Source of the DNA: Diploscapter coronatus | Taxonomy: Eukaryota; Nematoda; Chromadorea; Rhabditida; Rhabditidae | Assembly (NCBI GenBank): GCA_964036155.1 | Contig: OZ038422.1 | Span: forward strand, 6,843,201-6,907,200 | Direction of reading: 5' to 3' | DNA: 64,000 nucleotides | Part shown: in pieces, positions 11,240 to 26,200 of the stretch | Numbering within the stretch: the stretch's first letter is position 1 | How the letters are laid out: every line of letters begins with the position of its first letter | The notes under the pieces: model-generated | The model's input: the letters and a program-made list of their open reading frames with translations, nothing else | What the model was told of the DNA's origin: nothing | Database searches by the model: none | Made by a program: the position numbers and the translations under genes

Positions 11240-14200
11240 CTAAATGAATCAATCAATCACTTGAGAAATAGCAAATCTTCTAACTTGTCGGTGGTTGAGT
11301 AGTCGTGGGTGTGAACGGCGTCGTTGTCTGTTGAGGAACAGTCGATTGTGACGGTGATGTGGAAGACAGAGTGGAGGTTGAAAGAGATGATGTTGGGTTG
11401 GTGGATGACGAACTCGGAGGAAGAGGGCTGGAGCTGCTTGGCTGTTGTGAGGAAACGGTCTGTGAAATTGAGCTTGTAACTTGAGTGGATAAAGATATTG
11501 GTCGGGAAGTGGTTTGGGAAGAAGAAGAAAGAGAAGGGGAATTGGTTTGGGAGGTTAATGGTATCGTGGAAGAACTTGTAAGGGCATTCGAGGTGCTAGG
11601 TATTTCAGAAGTTATGGGTTTGCTGAAACTGGTTAGGGGTATTGAAGAAGAGGTAACGGGGTTTTCGGCTGACGTTGTTAGTTGTTTTGTGGTTTGTGGC
11701 GTTGAGCTTGGATTTTGGGACGACGAAGATTGAGGACCAAGGGTCGATGTACTGATAAGTGGCACTGAGGATGATTTGGGAAGTGTAGATGTCGTCGCTC
11801 CCACGGTCGATGTAGCTGCTGCATTTGTTGACGAAGCTCCCGGATTTGTAGAGCCTAGTTGCGAATGAGTGCTTGTCGAAATGGAGCTCGTCTGTGGCAG
11901 AGTTGTGAGTTTGGAAGACGATACCGCGCTCTGCATTTCAAATCATTCAGTTTTACACCATGCTGTTCATTTTCGTGCATGTTATACTCCAGGATTTATC
12001 ATGCTTTTCTAAATTAGTTTTTAGAAATTTCTACTTACTGTAACCGGAGCAGAGCTGCTTCTCTGTGGACTTGAGGAGGCCGATGAACTAACAGGAACTG
12101 TTGAACTTGATAGACTCGTTGGAATGGTTGGACTTGTTGGACTTGTGGCAGGCTGTGAATTAGATGTGGATGCAGAAGGCGCTTGACTTGGCGATGTGAC
12201 TGAAAATTGTTCGATTACTTTTCCAAATAATAAGTTAGTTTCTTGTAATAGCCATTGGGGCCGTTTGTTGTCGGTGTTGTGGTAGCTCATGCTATGACTT
12301 TCGACTAATGATATTTTAGTCACCGAGAATAGACTGGATAGGAACACTTTATTCTGAAACGTTCGGCAAGAGTTCTTTATAGAGCTCATATTGATGTCAA
12401 TATATTCTACCTGGGGTGTGCACAAATATAAATCTTAAAAATTCGTGATCGAAAGTATCATTTTAAGAAATGTCGAAAACTGAAATCGAAATCAATAGTC
12501 CTGAAATGAGTTCGCATTCAAAACGATATTTTCGGTCACTGAAATGACTAGTTTTCTGCCTTCGAAATCAAATTTTTCAGACATTTTTGCACTTGATGCA
12601 GTTCTATCCATGTATTCTACGTTCAAAAACTTTCATTTTCGCGATCCATTGACCTTTTCCAACTTACAGTGGCGATCAAAAGTTTGGAACAATTGCGATT
12701 ACGAATATAGAGCTTGGCATTTTTACGTCTCGTGAACCAATTTGAGTGAAACTTGATAGGTCATTAGCAAATCATCTAACAGAAGATGTGTGGGAAATTT
12801 TATTCAATTTGATCAAAGGTAATTATCCCTACCAGGCTTCAATCATAATTATACTTGTTTCGAATTTTTACCAGCCGCTGTATGTATGTCTTTTAGAGTA
12901 AATTTTATTCCAACCTCCAGTTGGCGGCGTCAGAGTGCTGATAGTCGTCTGCACGGGTGTGGTCGTTGGAGTTCCAGTTACTGAAAATTACTCCAATCGT
13001 TTTCACATTAGTTTTGGTGAATATCCCTTCGACCCGTCGTCTAATTAACTATCGGGAAGATAAAAGCTAAATTTATGTTCGCTTCACAACAAATGATATC
13101 CTTAGCAGATTCTAATCACTAGTAGGTACGCTAAATTGGATTTAAAAACATTCTATGCAGGAAAATTTGTTCTGATTCTAAATCCCTCTATACCCAATTG
13201 CAATACCGGTATTTTGTGGTAAATTCGTGCATTGGCTCTAACATTTCAATGAATTTACTCATGCTCAGGGTGTTCATGCGTCTCATTCAACATTCCTCTA
13301 ACACATGCAGTGAGTATTTTTAGAGTTACCCAGCGCTCCACAATCCTTTCTAAACTTATTGTAGATTTCTAAAAAGGTAAGTTCAAACTCACACGTAAGT
13401 GCATAGGTAGTGCACGACCCATAATGACGTATTGTAATAATCGGTGAAAGTAGTGAAATTTGTCGGCCCGAGCTCTTCTGTCAGTGTCGCGTTCATATCT
13501 TCGTCATTTGAAAAATCAATGGCAATCACGACAAAATTCTAATTAATTTCGAGAATCTTATACTTTAATAATAGGACACGTCGTACCAAACTTCGCAATT
13601 TTTGAACCCCAGTGTGCAGTCCTAACAAAGAATCGAGATTCTTCTTCCCAAGAGCTAGCAGCGCCACTGGTGGCGCCTCATTTTTTTCGTCGTAATTTAT
13701 TAAATCCGTGTTCGCAAATTGTTGCACTGCCCTGAAATGAAACTTGTTTATTAGCATTTTCTATACATCTAATTTTAGCGCTTCTACTTTTACACTAGCT
13801 TATTTCGAATACCGCCCGAAATTTAGTAAAAAAAATCGTTTAGATACAGTAGCGGACAAAAGTCTTCGACCAGCCCCATTTTTGGAGGGATCTAACATGG
13901 GGCTGGTCGAGAACTTTTGTCCGCTACTGTATGTTACTGAAAACATACGGATTGATTTTGTAATTCAGATCGTGGCATTGGTCGAACAGATTTTGCTTTC
14001 CTGGCTTTATTTGCGAAAGGCTAGTCACATTTGCATTGTAGTAAGAGTACGAAGTCTGGTTCATTCCTAAATCGTTAAGCTAGTATGAGATATTAGTCTA
14101 AAATTGACCTCCCAGAATGAACCGAGTTCCTGATTGATTCGAGAACAGGATGTTACCGAGGTAGGTAAGGAATATGTCATACTGAATGGCGATTTAAAAA

Positions 14201-17200
14201 ATAATGAGGGAGTATAAGGTTATTTTAAAAATATATAATCGATTTAAAATCCTACATAGTAATATAAACTTGATCCGCAGTCCATAAAATGTGCAATGTA
14301 GTATGGATCAAGTCTAACTAGCGGTTGCGTTGATGGCGCTAAACTAGTCGAAATGAAATCATAGCTGGGGCTTACTGGGTTTCCTATTCCGAGTGGCTCG
14401 CTCTATTTGGAATTTCCACTTGATCTGGAAATCCTTCTCTACGAAAACCCATATTAGAAGATATCTGATATGCACCAAGTGTTGTATCAAGGGATAGAAT
14501 AAGTTCAGTTCTGGGTAGACTAACGGTTACCGTATCATTTCCCAACCCTATTCCTACATCCCCTTTATTAGGCTTTTTCACAACGAGGCAGATTTTCTAG
14601 ATAGAATGGGAATTCTAAATCGAGTTGACCACTCTGATTGGGAGTAACCCAGAAGATTATAGCTAGAGTTAAAACCTGTTGGCGTTATTGCAGGCGCTGA
14701 ATTGGGTTGCTTATTTTCAAATAATATGAATTTAAAAAAAATAATTACTTACTGAAGGTAAATCCACCATTTTTGCTGCAAGAAAATAAAATTTTATAAT
14801 AAATTATCACTCATTGCATACATTTGACATAGCTTGTACTGGATCCATCGCACCACGTCTTCATCGGAATAATAGTCCCATACTTGTTCTAATGGCCAAG
14901 CCTGTTCTGCAATGTTTCTGATCCAACTGTTTGTTGGATCCATGTTGATCACAATTACATTGTATTCCTAAATAATACTTTTTCAGAATCTATTTGTATG
15001 GAATTATTGATGGATTTTGATTTACATCCCCTCCTAATGTCATGATAACATAGGTTTTAAAATCGGAGACGAACGAAAATGTTCGTTTCCGTAAGGTAAA
15101 ATCCATTTCCGCTTGTTCTGTTTTGGACTAAATCTTGACTTCGAGGAAGAATTTTTGAGAGCAGTAACCTCGACTTCGAATTTTTCAAATTTTCAACTTT
15201 AAGAAAAATATCCCTAATGACAGAATGAAAAGAAATTTTAATCTCACTTACAATCAACCTCGTGAGAAATCTTGTTCTGAAAAATTAGGGATAGTGTACT
15301 TAATTTTTGTTCGAAATTTTGATATTTCATTTAGCTGGTTGCAAACTCAGAAAATTTCCTAGCCTTATTATTCCCCACTAGGTGGGGGTCGGCTACCCTC
15401 AGCCCGTAATGGGACAGTCGGCCTATCCTAGCCACACAGGACTAGTGGCCCGGCCCGAGGACAGACTGTTGTTGTGTGCAACAGCCAAGGGATTTTAGGC
15501 GAATTTTTTGTGGTTTTATCCACTACCAACATTTCTTAACCCCCTTGGTTTGGGTGAGGAGCGGGGGGCGAACTTGAGCCCTAGCTGTAGGCAGTAACAC
15601 ACAACCACTGCGCTACGCCGCTCCACTTTGCAAACTCAGAAAGAGTTGTAATAAAATTTGAAATTACCAATCCATCAAAATCTGACTTCGCAAAGTTCAT
15701 CCCACTCACAACATCATCAGGCCTAAATTCGCGACATTTCAATAATATTCAGAACAACTACTTACATGTTTGCGAGCCACAAGATCGCTACCGGATTGGC
15801 CTCGGCGTCTATGTCATAGAATGATATTTTTCGATTTGCGAAAGTTCTAACTGATCTAAACACTAGCTTTGAATCAAACATTGGAACAAATGAAGGGTAA
15901 AAGACGAAATGTTGTCTTATAACTCTTACTGATAAGAGTAGAGAACACAAACTCCGCCCTCTCTGCAAATGTATGGCATGTAACAAAAAGTGGCAGTACG
16001 GAAACCCCCAAAATAGGAAGTAAGTTATGTTCAGAGTGCGAAGTCATAGAAGCCCAATCTCGATCGACGATAACTTAATGAAACGGTTCTGTGCCAAAAA
16101 TAAGCGCATAGTTTCCCTGCAGAATCTACAAGCAGTTTGAGGTTTGCGAAAACGTGTCCATTTTGGGGTTCGGAAAATGCCGATTTTCATTCAAACTCAG
16201 TTTTTATTTGATTTTTTCCCATTAAAAGTTTTAGCTGCACTAGAACAGATATTCTTGAGCAAAAAATAGTAGCGGAATATGGTTCTCGTAAACCCGCTTG
16301 CGCTCTCGAGATAAAAGCATACCTAGTTATGTTCATATCGAAATCTGGGGGATCGATCTGTCCATCAGTTATTGCAGTCAAAGCATCTGCTATTGACTTT
16401 TCGTCAGTGCAATTTGCACCGTTATTGATGTAGTCGTGACCCATTCCTGAATAATTTATTCTACCATCATAAAATTTGAAAAAGTTATTTTACACGCTAC
16501 ATATCTTCCGCATTCAGTTACTTGATAAAATAACGCAGTTTTTATACGAAGACAAATTAAAAGGTGTGCATTGCAGATTCGTACGCTGCTTAACGTAACT
16601 TATCTATTTCTTCTATTCAGCTTCATAAAATCAGTATGCAATGCACGATTGCTCATTTTTGCGAGTAAAAGATCGAATCATTTTTCTTTTTATCATTTGA
16701 TCAACCACCATAATAGTTGTTTTTTTCTCGATATTTTGGGAAAGATATACATATGAAAATGTTACCTCCAATAACAAACCGCGTTCCACTCCCAAATAAA
16801 GTTTGACCGAGCATAGGCAATAAGATGTTCATCTGAATGGATATTGTATTACTTCAATATACTGTGTGAAAATGCCTTGTTCGAGATAATATCGTTTCCT
16901 TTGGCGCCGCTGGCATCGATGAAGTGGGCGATCATGTAGCGATTTTTATTGTATTCACATGTTGGAGGGTTTGCAGTTATAGGCATTTCTATAATACTCA
17001 GTCTCGGAAGACATACTGTAGAATAATTTACTTGTAATTGGTAGTTGAGTGCTGACTGGCTGAGCTGTTGTTGGAGGCGTCAGAGCTAAAGTTTTTTTTT
17101 CTTAAACTGAAACAAAATTTCAATTCTTACTTGTTCCTGCTGGAGGTGGAGCTGGTTTTCTGAAATCGGATTGATATTTTTTGAACACTTAACAACTAAC

Positions 17201-20200
17201 ATGTCGCATAGCTTCTTCCGTATCCAATAAGCTGCATCTTGAGGATTCGTATACAAAAACGTTGCGTTTTGGCCGAGAGCTTGATCAAGAGCTGCTTTCA
17301 TCAGGAATGTATCAGAATCCGTGGCAATGCCCAAAACCGTGTATCCCTGAAAGTTGATTCTTTCTTTTCGTTTGAATCTTTACGAATAGTCTTTACAGCC
17401 GCTTGCGCCAAATTTAATGAATATTTTAGTCCAGCTAAGCCGTCATTGGGTCTAAAAATACGATATCAAATTATTAGTATTTGGTTTTTGTTTGTGGCCA
17501 AGGATTTTGGGACTTGGCCGAGGCCGAGGTCCAATTTTTCGAACTTTCAGCATCTGTTTGTGACTTACAAAATTGATAAAAACCAAATTATGATTGGAAG
17601 CTTTTCATCATCTCCGAATTTCGCTGCATTACTATTCAGAAATTGCTGCGTTGAGCTAAATTATAAAGAATCATGGAATTTCAAATCTTAGTAAACCCTG
17701 TAAAGTTGAATGCAAAATCGAAAACGTTTCGCGAATCCTCTAATATTTTGATGCCGTTTTGAATGCAACTCCGTCCACTAGCAGAAGTGCAGTTTTGGTT
17801 TGTTGGAATGTAGGAGTCGGTTGCACCTAAAATTTAATGACTCCTAGAAGATTGGCTGATTTTCATGACAATCTATTCGGAAAAAAGCAAGAAACATTCT
17901 TCAATTTCGAATCTTGAGATTAAAACTTTTAAAAAAGACTATGAGCTGTCATAAGTTCGTATCTTTTGAAAGAAAGATCAGTATTTTTAGGTAATTTGAT
18001 CTTCCGAATTTGAATGAGAGATGTCCGAAATTCATAATTTTGTAAACTCTTTAAAGTATTATAAATTTCCTAATATCGGGGTTTCATTTCTGAGAGACAA
18101 AATCGCGCAAGTTGCTGATTTACGGAATCGAAGCCTAAATTTCGAACGTCTCTTAATTTTATCCGATATACCTCCGATGACAACTCTCGAATTCTGGTCA
18201 TTGCCAGCGATCACGTAATCATACAGATCCAGCAGCGTTCCACCGGCCTTCTGACTAATCAGGTTCGAGTCCGACTTTGTGTTGTCAATGAAAGCATTGA
18301 TCAGATATTTTCCATATCGTGGATCGCAACTCAAAGGTGCTGAAAAGTTCGCATCTAATCACCACCAAATATCGAACTCTCTTACATGTTGAAGGCGGCG
18401 AAGTTGAGCTGACAGAAGTTGAAGTTTGTTTCATCGTTGTAGTCTGTTCTGCAATTTCACCGATTATTCTGAATGAATAGCGTCATGCGCTGAATTTTTC
18501 TGGTAAGGCTGATCTGTTAATCTAGCAATGAAAGATTTAGCTGTTATGGAATCATTCATTATTGTATTGGGGTTAGATCTCTTTTTACTAATTTTTAACT
18601 TACGCATCGTTGTCGTTATTCGAGAAGTAGATGCGACTATAGTTTGAGCGGATTTGGTTGTCGTTGGTTCTAGAATTGGTAATCTGTCACCTATTGGAAT
18701 TTTAAACATTCTTACGAGTCGTTGTGTGGACTTCAGTGCTATTCGGACCTTGAGTTGTAACTGTAGTTGCTACTGAATTCGAGTATTAATTCCCAAAGAT
18801 TGGATTATATTAGTCTGTTCAATAGTTTATGCGCAAGGATCATTAGTCTCTAACGAATTTCGCCAACTCCGTCATAGCAAGGCATCAATCGAAGATAATT
18901 TACCCAAATATACCTACAGATTATACCTCCATTTTGGACAACTTTTTCAAGCCCTTTTTGCTCGCTACACATGAGGACGCGAAGAAATTTGTTGAGGAGT
19001 TTGATATTTTTAGTATCTCACAAAAAAGGGTAAATTTTCCCCTATATCATAAAGGTTAATGACTATGAAAACATGATTATAATTGAGTAGTAGACCAGGA
19101 CAGTAAAATAAGATAAATTCAAAAATATTCTGATTACTTTTTTCTTTAAAATAGCTTCGAAATAAAAGTTGCGCTATTTTCCCTTTCTCAAATTGTATTT
19201 TTTTTTTGCAAAAATCGGTCATAACTCAAAGACGAAGTAATTGACCTAAATAAGTGATTGGAACATAGAGGAAGAGTTTTCCCGTAAATATCATGGATTA
19301 TTAAGATGAATGAGAGAAAGAATAATTTTCGTATTCTTTCTTTTCAGAAATTTTTCTTTCTAATAAACTAGAGAGTAATCGTTCATTATTTTGTAGCCCC
19401 AGAATTTACGGATCAACAGTATTACTACTTGAAGTCATGCTTTCATATATAGCTCAATAACTCATGCTTACGTGATGTGCTTTCCGAAGTGAAAGGAATC
19501 GAAATTGGAAGAAGTGTCGTGGTTTGAACTGAAAAGCGTTCCTATTGGTGGTGATTGTTTTCTGTGACTTGCTCGTGTGAATTTGAATCACAATAGTATT
19601 ATCATCATTCCATTCGTATGAATTTAATCACGACTAATATGAGGAGGTTTGGTCAGGCGGAAGCGTGGGAATAGTTTGTGAAAGTGAACATTACGGGTAA
19701 TCAGCAATAATCGAAGATTTATACCTAATTTCAACACTCGATCGTCATGATCACAGTTGCAATTTGTCTTTTGAAATGTACACTTTACTTAACACTCTTT
19801 CAAAACACCGGCATCGCACATTTTCGATAATATGTCAAAGTTATATGACATTTCTTCAGAAAATTGACAAATTTTCCTATATATTCTTTTCTGAAAAACT
19901 AAAGATAGAAACCGAAAACGTTTACTTACGCGAGGTTGTCGTTACTAAAGGAGTTGATGTAGGTGGTAATTTGGTAGAAGTTGTAGGGCTAGGTTGAGAA
20001 GTAGTAACGACAGGTGTTGTTGTATAAATCGTATTGTTTGGCTTGCTAAATGATTATACCTGTTATTTTCTGAACAGAAATAAAGATATTACATCGTGCA
20101 CATTCTTTGTTTGACCCACTCCACAACATCACTGTTGTTTATGAAGGTTTTGACAGAACAGGGTCCGAAGAATGTCGTCATATTCGATTGAAGATCAGGA

Positions 20201-23200
20201 TTAATAGGATTCATATTCACACCAAGAATCGAATAACCCTGAAAATCCAATTGAGGATGATGATAGTAGTTTTACTGCAAACCAATTGTGACAGCGTGTT
20301 AGTGGCATTGATGAAGGCTACGCTGGTCGAGCTGTCTACTGGTCTGAAAACTAACTTATTCTCCTAGAGACTAGATTAAAAACCAACAAATTGTTCAGAT
20401 AGAAGATGAATATCGGTGGCACTTCTGTCTGACTGTCAAAGGCTTCTACGGGGCTTGTTCGAAATTGCGTTATGACACTGGAGATTATTTAACCTTTCTT
20501 TTTGTAATGAGAGCCTTAAAAATTACTTGGCAAGATGTATGTCATGCGAATTCTGATCCATCGCTCCAATTATTGTCTCAAATGCTGTGGAAATGTCTTC
20601 TGATCGAGTCACATTCGACGGATAATAAGTGTAATTCGCATTAGCTGCTCCGATGACGAATCGCGAATTCTCCATTGTTTCGAGAAGATCGCCACCGAGT
20701 TGAGAAACCAAGGGTTGAAGCTTCAAGAAAAACATTATAAACTAATGGAACTATTCCTTTTTACCGTATTTCGCATAAAATCAACGCTCGTCGCGTCAAC
20801 CAAATGACTGATCATGTAATGGACTTCATTTACTTCACAGTTATTCGGAACGCAATTAGGTGGCTAAAATTTTTTATTTTCAAAAATAGTAAATTCCGCA
20901 ATGTTCACCGGAATGGTGGGCGAGGCTGAAATAAATTTTCATGAGCTCAACTGTGTCTGATACCAAACCTGTAGAGAGTGAAATTCTCGTTGAAGACACT
21001 GATGTCATTTGCGTAGTTGGGTTTGACTTTGATGCTGTAGCAGTCCCAGATGTAGTCGTGTAGATGGTATTATTAGGCTTACTGAATTTGTTCGTTTTAT
21101 TAATAAAAGTTGAATAAATCACATCGTGCACATTCTTTGCTTGATCCACGCAACAACGTCATCGTTGCTGGTGAAGGCTTTGACAGAACAGGGTCCGAAG
21201 AATGTCGTCATATTCGATTGAAGATCAGGATTAATAGGATTCATATTCACACCAAGAATCGAATAACCCTGAAAATCCAATTGAGGATGATGATAGTAGT
21301 TTTACTGCAAACCAATTGTGACAGCGTGTTAGTGGCATTGATGAAGGCTACGCTGGTCGAGCTGTCTACTGGTCTGAAAACTAACTTATTCTCCTAGAGA
21401 CTAGATTAAAAACCAACAAATTGCTCAGATAGAAGATGAATATCGGTGGCACTTCTGTCTGACTGTCAAAGACTTCTACGGGGCTTGTTCGAAATTGCGT
21501 TATGACACTGAGGTGAAAAATTTTGTTGAACTGACATTTTGAACAAGTTTACTTTGCAAGATAAATGGAATTTGCAGACGAATCAGATCTATCGATGATG
21601 TTTTGAATTACTGAGGGAATATCACTAGCTCGAGTCACGTTTGACTCGTATGGAATATAGTCCTTATTAGCGCCTGAATATTAACGAAATATTCTAACTA
21701 AATTTCGGTGCTTTCTAACCTCCAATAATGAATCTTGTATTACCGGCCCTTTCAAGAACATCATTCGCGAGTTGTTGCATCAATGGTTGGAGCTGAAAAC
21801 GTGATAGAGTGAGATAATTGTGTCCTAATTGGTACTTATCACACCGTGCTACTCAAATAACTGGTACTTGTCGCATCCAGCAGATGGCTGATCAGATAGT
21901 GGACTTGAGCGGAATCACAATCCACTGGAATGCAGCTCGGCGCCTATATTAGCAACTTGTTAATGGCGTAATGCGAAATGAGGAAACACTTTTAGTTTCA
22001 CGAAGCGCCAGAAATGATGGAATGTTTTTTTCTACACGCATCTTATCAAATTCTGTGACGTTCCTTCATTTTTGCGTTTTGTCAGATACTATAAAGCGTT
22101 TCGTCATTTCGCCATCTACAGACTGCTTCTATATCAAAGAATTAGGCTTTCAGGGGTGAGACCCAGATACATTTTTCGTTTTATCATGCCGATAGAACGC
22201 ATTTGGGTCCCGCTTCAGAATCAAAAATGATGAAGTCGATAAAATTGACTCACAGTAGTTGGAGGAGAGCCTGAAAATTACCATGTTCTATATCTTATCA
22301 GTTATTCTTCTCAACCTACCAGTAGATATTGAGGTTGGCACTGCCGTCGCAGTCCCTAGTGAGTTTGAAGAAGTTGCCACTGAAGGAGTTGTCGTGTAGG
22401 GATTGTTATTTGGCTTGCTAAATTTAAAAAAACCTGTATTTTCAAAAACAAGTTCGTTTTATTTGCTTCTGTTAAAGTTCATTCTGCCCATCGTATATTC
22501 ATTTATGAAGCTCATCATATGGCGGTATAATCTTGGTTAGGAGCAGGGTCGGATAGGGTTTTATGGTATCAGGGAAGAGACGGAATTCCATTTCTGATCC
22601 CGAAAATTTTGAAAATCAATTCTGAATCCGATTTCGGTTCTCCTCAGACGGAAATTCGTAAATGACGAGACCTATCTTTTCTCACACTACTTCTCTATAC
22701 TTTCTTTATTTTTCTCCTCTATCTCTAACTATAGGTCCGCGTCATTTACGAACTGTCTTCTCAGACTCTTTCCTTTTCAGAGCTCTCTAGCCTACACACT
22801 GGCCAAGGACATAACACAGAAAAGCGCGTCTCCTCCCATGGCAGCGTGATGTAGTAGACGGTGAGTTAGACTTTAGCCTTTTCTTGAGTGATAAGCAGAG
22901 AGGTATCGTCGGCTGCGGGTAATGCAGAAAAGCGCGAAAAAATTACAATTTGGGAGAAAACGGGATTAGTAAAAGCCAACAACACCAATAACTGCTTGAA
23001 TACCGACTGCATAATCCAAACTGTAGCTTACATAGTGCAGAGCCGCTTCTTTATCCACACAACAACATCGTCGGTGTTTGTGAAGGTTTTGACAGAACAG
23101 GTTCCGAAGAACGTCGTCATGTTCGAATTCAAGTTTATATTGCTCGGATCCATGTTGACTCCAAGAATTGCATAGCCCTGGAAATGCAGTTCGAATTATT

Positions 23201-26200
23201 CACAAAAATCAATTATTACCAGTCGAGATAGTGTATTTGTTGCATTGATAAACGCCCCATGGGTTCCGTCATCTGATGGTCTGGAATGAAAAGTACTGAT
23301 ATTTTTTGAAAATAATCACATCATACAGAGTATTCAGATAGAAGATGAATATCGGTGGCACTTCTGTCTGACTGTCAAAGGCTTCTACGGGGCTTGTTCG
23401 AAATTGCGTTATGACACTGGAAATTATTTAACCTTTCTTTTTGTAATGAGAGCCTTAAAAATTACTTGGCAAGATGTATGTCATGCGAATTCTGATCCAT
23501 CGCTCCAATTATTGTCTCAAATGCTGTGGAAATGTCTTCTGATCGAGTCACATTCGACGGATAATAAGTGTAATTCGCATTAGCTGCTCCGATGACGAAT
23601 CGCGAATTCCCCATTGTTTCGAGAAGATCGCCACCGAGTTGAGAAACCAAGGGTTGAAGCTTCAAGAAAAACATTATAAACTAGTGGAATTATTTATTTT
23701 CACCGTATTTCGCATAAAATCAACGTTCGTACCATCCACTAGGTGGCTAACCAAGTAATGAACCTGGTTGACGTCGCAATCGGTTGGTATGCAGCTTGGA
23801 GCCTAAAACACTTAATGATGATAAAAGTGCACAATATATAAATAATGGATGGTTACTGAATCTGGAGCATGAAAAATACGATTTGCTATTATTCTCTCGT
23901 TCTGATATTTTTGAAGGAAGCATCGAAAATTATTAAAAACAGACAATCGTTAAAATCCGTCAAAAATGTTTCTTTACTAAAATAATCCGTTCAATCATTT
24001 CGAACAATTCTTTTGCATCATATGTGGAAAATAATTCTGCATCTATTCCAAAAATATTTTTTAAAATGGATCGATAGATGATTTTATAAATAAATAACTC
24101 CGAAGATTTAATAACTTTTTTTTTTTTAAATTCTCGTTAGAAGTTGTAATAAAATCACCAGTCGATCTCCATTTCAGAAATATCTCTTGGACAGATACAG
24201 AAAATACATCTCATGTTTTCTATAAAAATATCGAAAAAAAAAAATGGGTAAGCGTATGATTTAAAAATAAATATCTACGAATTTTAACGTGAGAATTATA
24301 TCGCTCATCTTTAGTGGAAAAATCGCTTAAAATATTTTCATACTTCAATGCAACGGTAAAATTATTGCACTACTTTTATAATAATCGTTTGGAAAAATAA
24401 TTACTTACCGTCGTTGTTGGTGCTCCTGAAAGTTTTTGTTTTAATTCACGATTTTTCTAATTGCCAACTATTTACCTGATGTAACTGGTAGAGTTGAGAG
24501 AGGCGAGGTTTGAGCTAAAATAAATCGAAATTAGAATTTGTATTCATTTTGATTGACAACTTTAGTTAGTAAGCGTTAGTTTTGGTTCCACACGTGCGAA
24601 TGCATTTGACTGCTCTGGAATTAGTTTGGGACACGGAATTTCGAGGTCAAATTATCAGTTGTGAGGATGAGAAAACGTGCAAGTGGGTTGGGTAATTCGA
24701 GGATAGGGGTGGGTCATTTCATGGGGCAAATAATGATTGTCATCCAAATTCATACGAATGATAGTGATTCATTGAGTTAGTTACCGATTTGCTGTTATTT
24801 TCTGTGAAAACCGATATTGCAAACGGTTTGTAATTTGCAAGTTTCGCTTTGCACGGACTGATGCCTCACTTTGGCTTGCGCATGATTTTCTTATCTGTTC
24901 AAAATAATAGATGTGCGGAAAATGGAAATTAGACATATTCATAATTTACTAAGGGTTTTTCAGGCGCTAACTCTCAAATTGAATAATTTTCACACCATAG
25001 GGGTAATCTGTGAAGCTGATCACAAATTTGAAATCAGATAGTGCCCGCCCAATTGGACCCGCTCGCGCAGGAAATCCCCGAAATCGTTGGCGCAATGCAA
25101 AAATTATAGATTAGCATACATAATTCCCCTATAGAATAAGATGGTTTTCGGAATTTTCTGAACGAACGATCGAACGTGGAAGTTTCCGGACTTCAGATCC
25201 ATGATCAGCGTTACGGATTGCCCCTATGATCGGAAAATCGTCTAATTTGAGAGCGAACGCTTGAAAAACTTCTGGTCAGATGTGAATCGGAGTTAGTTTC
25301 CGCACGTCGCTATTCTCAGCTATACCTTTCTAACGACCTACCTGATGCAGTCGATCCAGTCGCAGACCCAGCCGAAGTCTGCATTGTCTGCATCGGTGTC
25401 GTGACCGTTGTTGGTGGAGGTGTGGTTGTGTAAACCGTGTTGTTCCACTTGCTGAATATGTATTGTTTGGGAAAAAATTAACGTAGCATCACATTGCAGA
25501 GCGAAACGATTAGATGTAAGATCAATGCATGAAGATGAAGTTTTGTTATCATCAGCTTTGTATACTTTTATGACATTTCATGGAGGAATGTTTTCGATTT
25601 CTAAATCATTTTTGTCCATTTCCTTACTACGTGCACATCCTTTGTTTGATCCAGGTCACCAAATCATTTTGATTGGTGAAGGTCATTGTCTCGCACTCTC
25701 CAATGTATTCATTCATGATCCTAGTCATATTCGTGTCATCTGGGTTCATGTTGACGGCTAGAACTTCATAGCCCTAAAATTGAATCTTATCGAATTATGG
25801 TGAAAAATCATGATGTATTTATACGTAGAAAATCTCACTCTAGCAGTCAACTCCCCAATACCTCTCGGGACGCTTGAAGTGTCGAAATCCAATGGACTGA
25901 ATTGCAGATATGTTATCATTTTACTGATAATAGCGACTTACAATCTGTTCAAATAGAATATGAAGATAGGTGGCGTTTCGGTTGCGTAATCATATGCGGA
26001 GATTGTATTATTCAGAAAAGTTCGTATATCCCTGAAAAAATCATAAAATATTCCTGAAATTCATATTTCACTGTCTTACGAATAAAATAACATTTCGGTT
26101 CCATTAGTGACATTCAAATTGATGATGTACTGAATGGCAGTGGCGACATCGCTTTGAGTCGTCACGTTGTTTGGATATGGATGATAATTGTAGGAAGCGC

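Larger units (their letters stand above)
20093..20863 (-). other. VWA-like unit d of the giant gene (chimeric)
   Basis: Exons in order encode PPNCVPNNCEVNEVHYMISH (from 20863), LQPLVSQLGGDLLE...FVIGAANANYTYYPSNVT, VITQFRTSPVEAFD...PPIFIFYLNNL, PVDSSTSVAFINATNTLSQL and GYSILGVNMNPIN...WVKQRMC ending at 20093. A Thr-rich linker exon (VTTSQPSPTTSTKLPP) follows. The N-terminal half is nearly identical to unit f and the C-terminal half to unit e, introns included. Confidence 0.75.

Noticed and set aside
15558..15624. A tRNA gene on the minus strand
   Set aside because: The tRNA-like fold is the head of a SINE: it has a degenerate B box, a body and tail follow, and the whole is flanked by target-site duplications.
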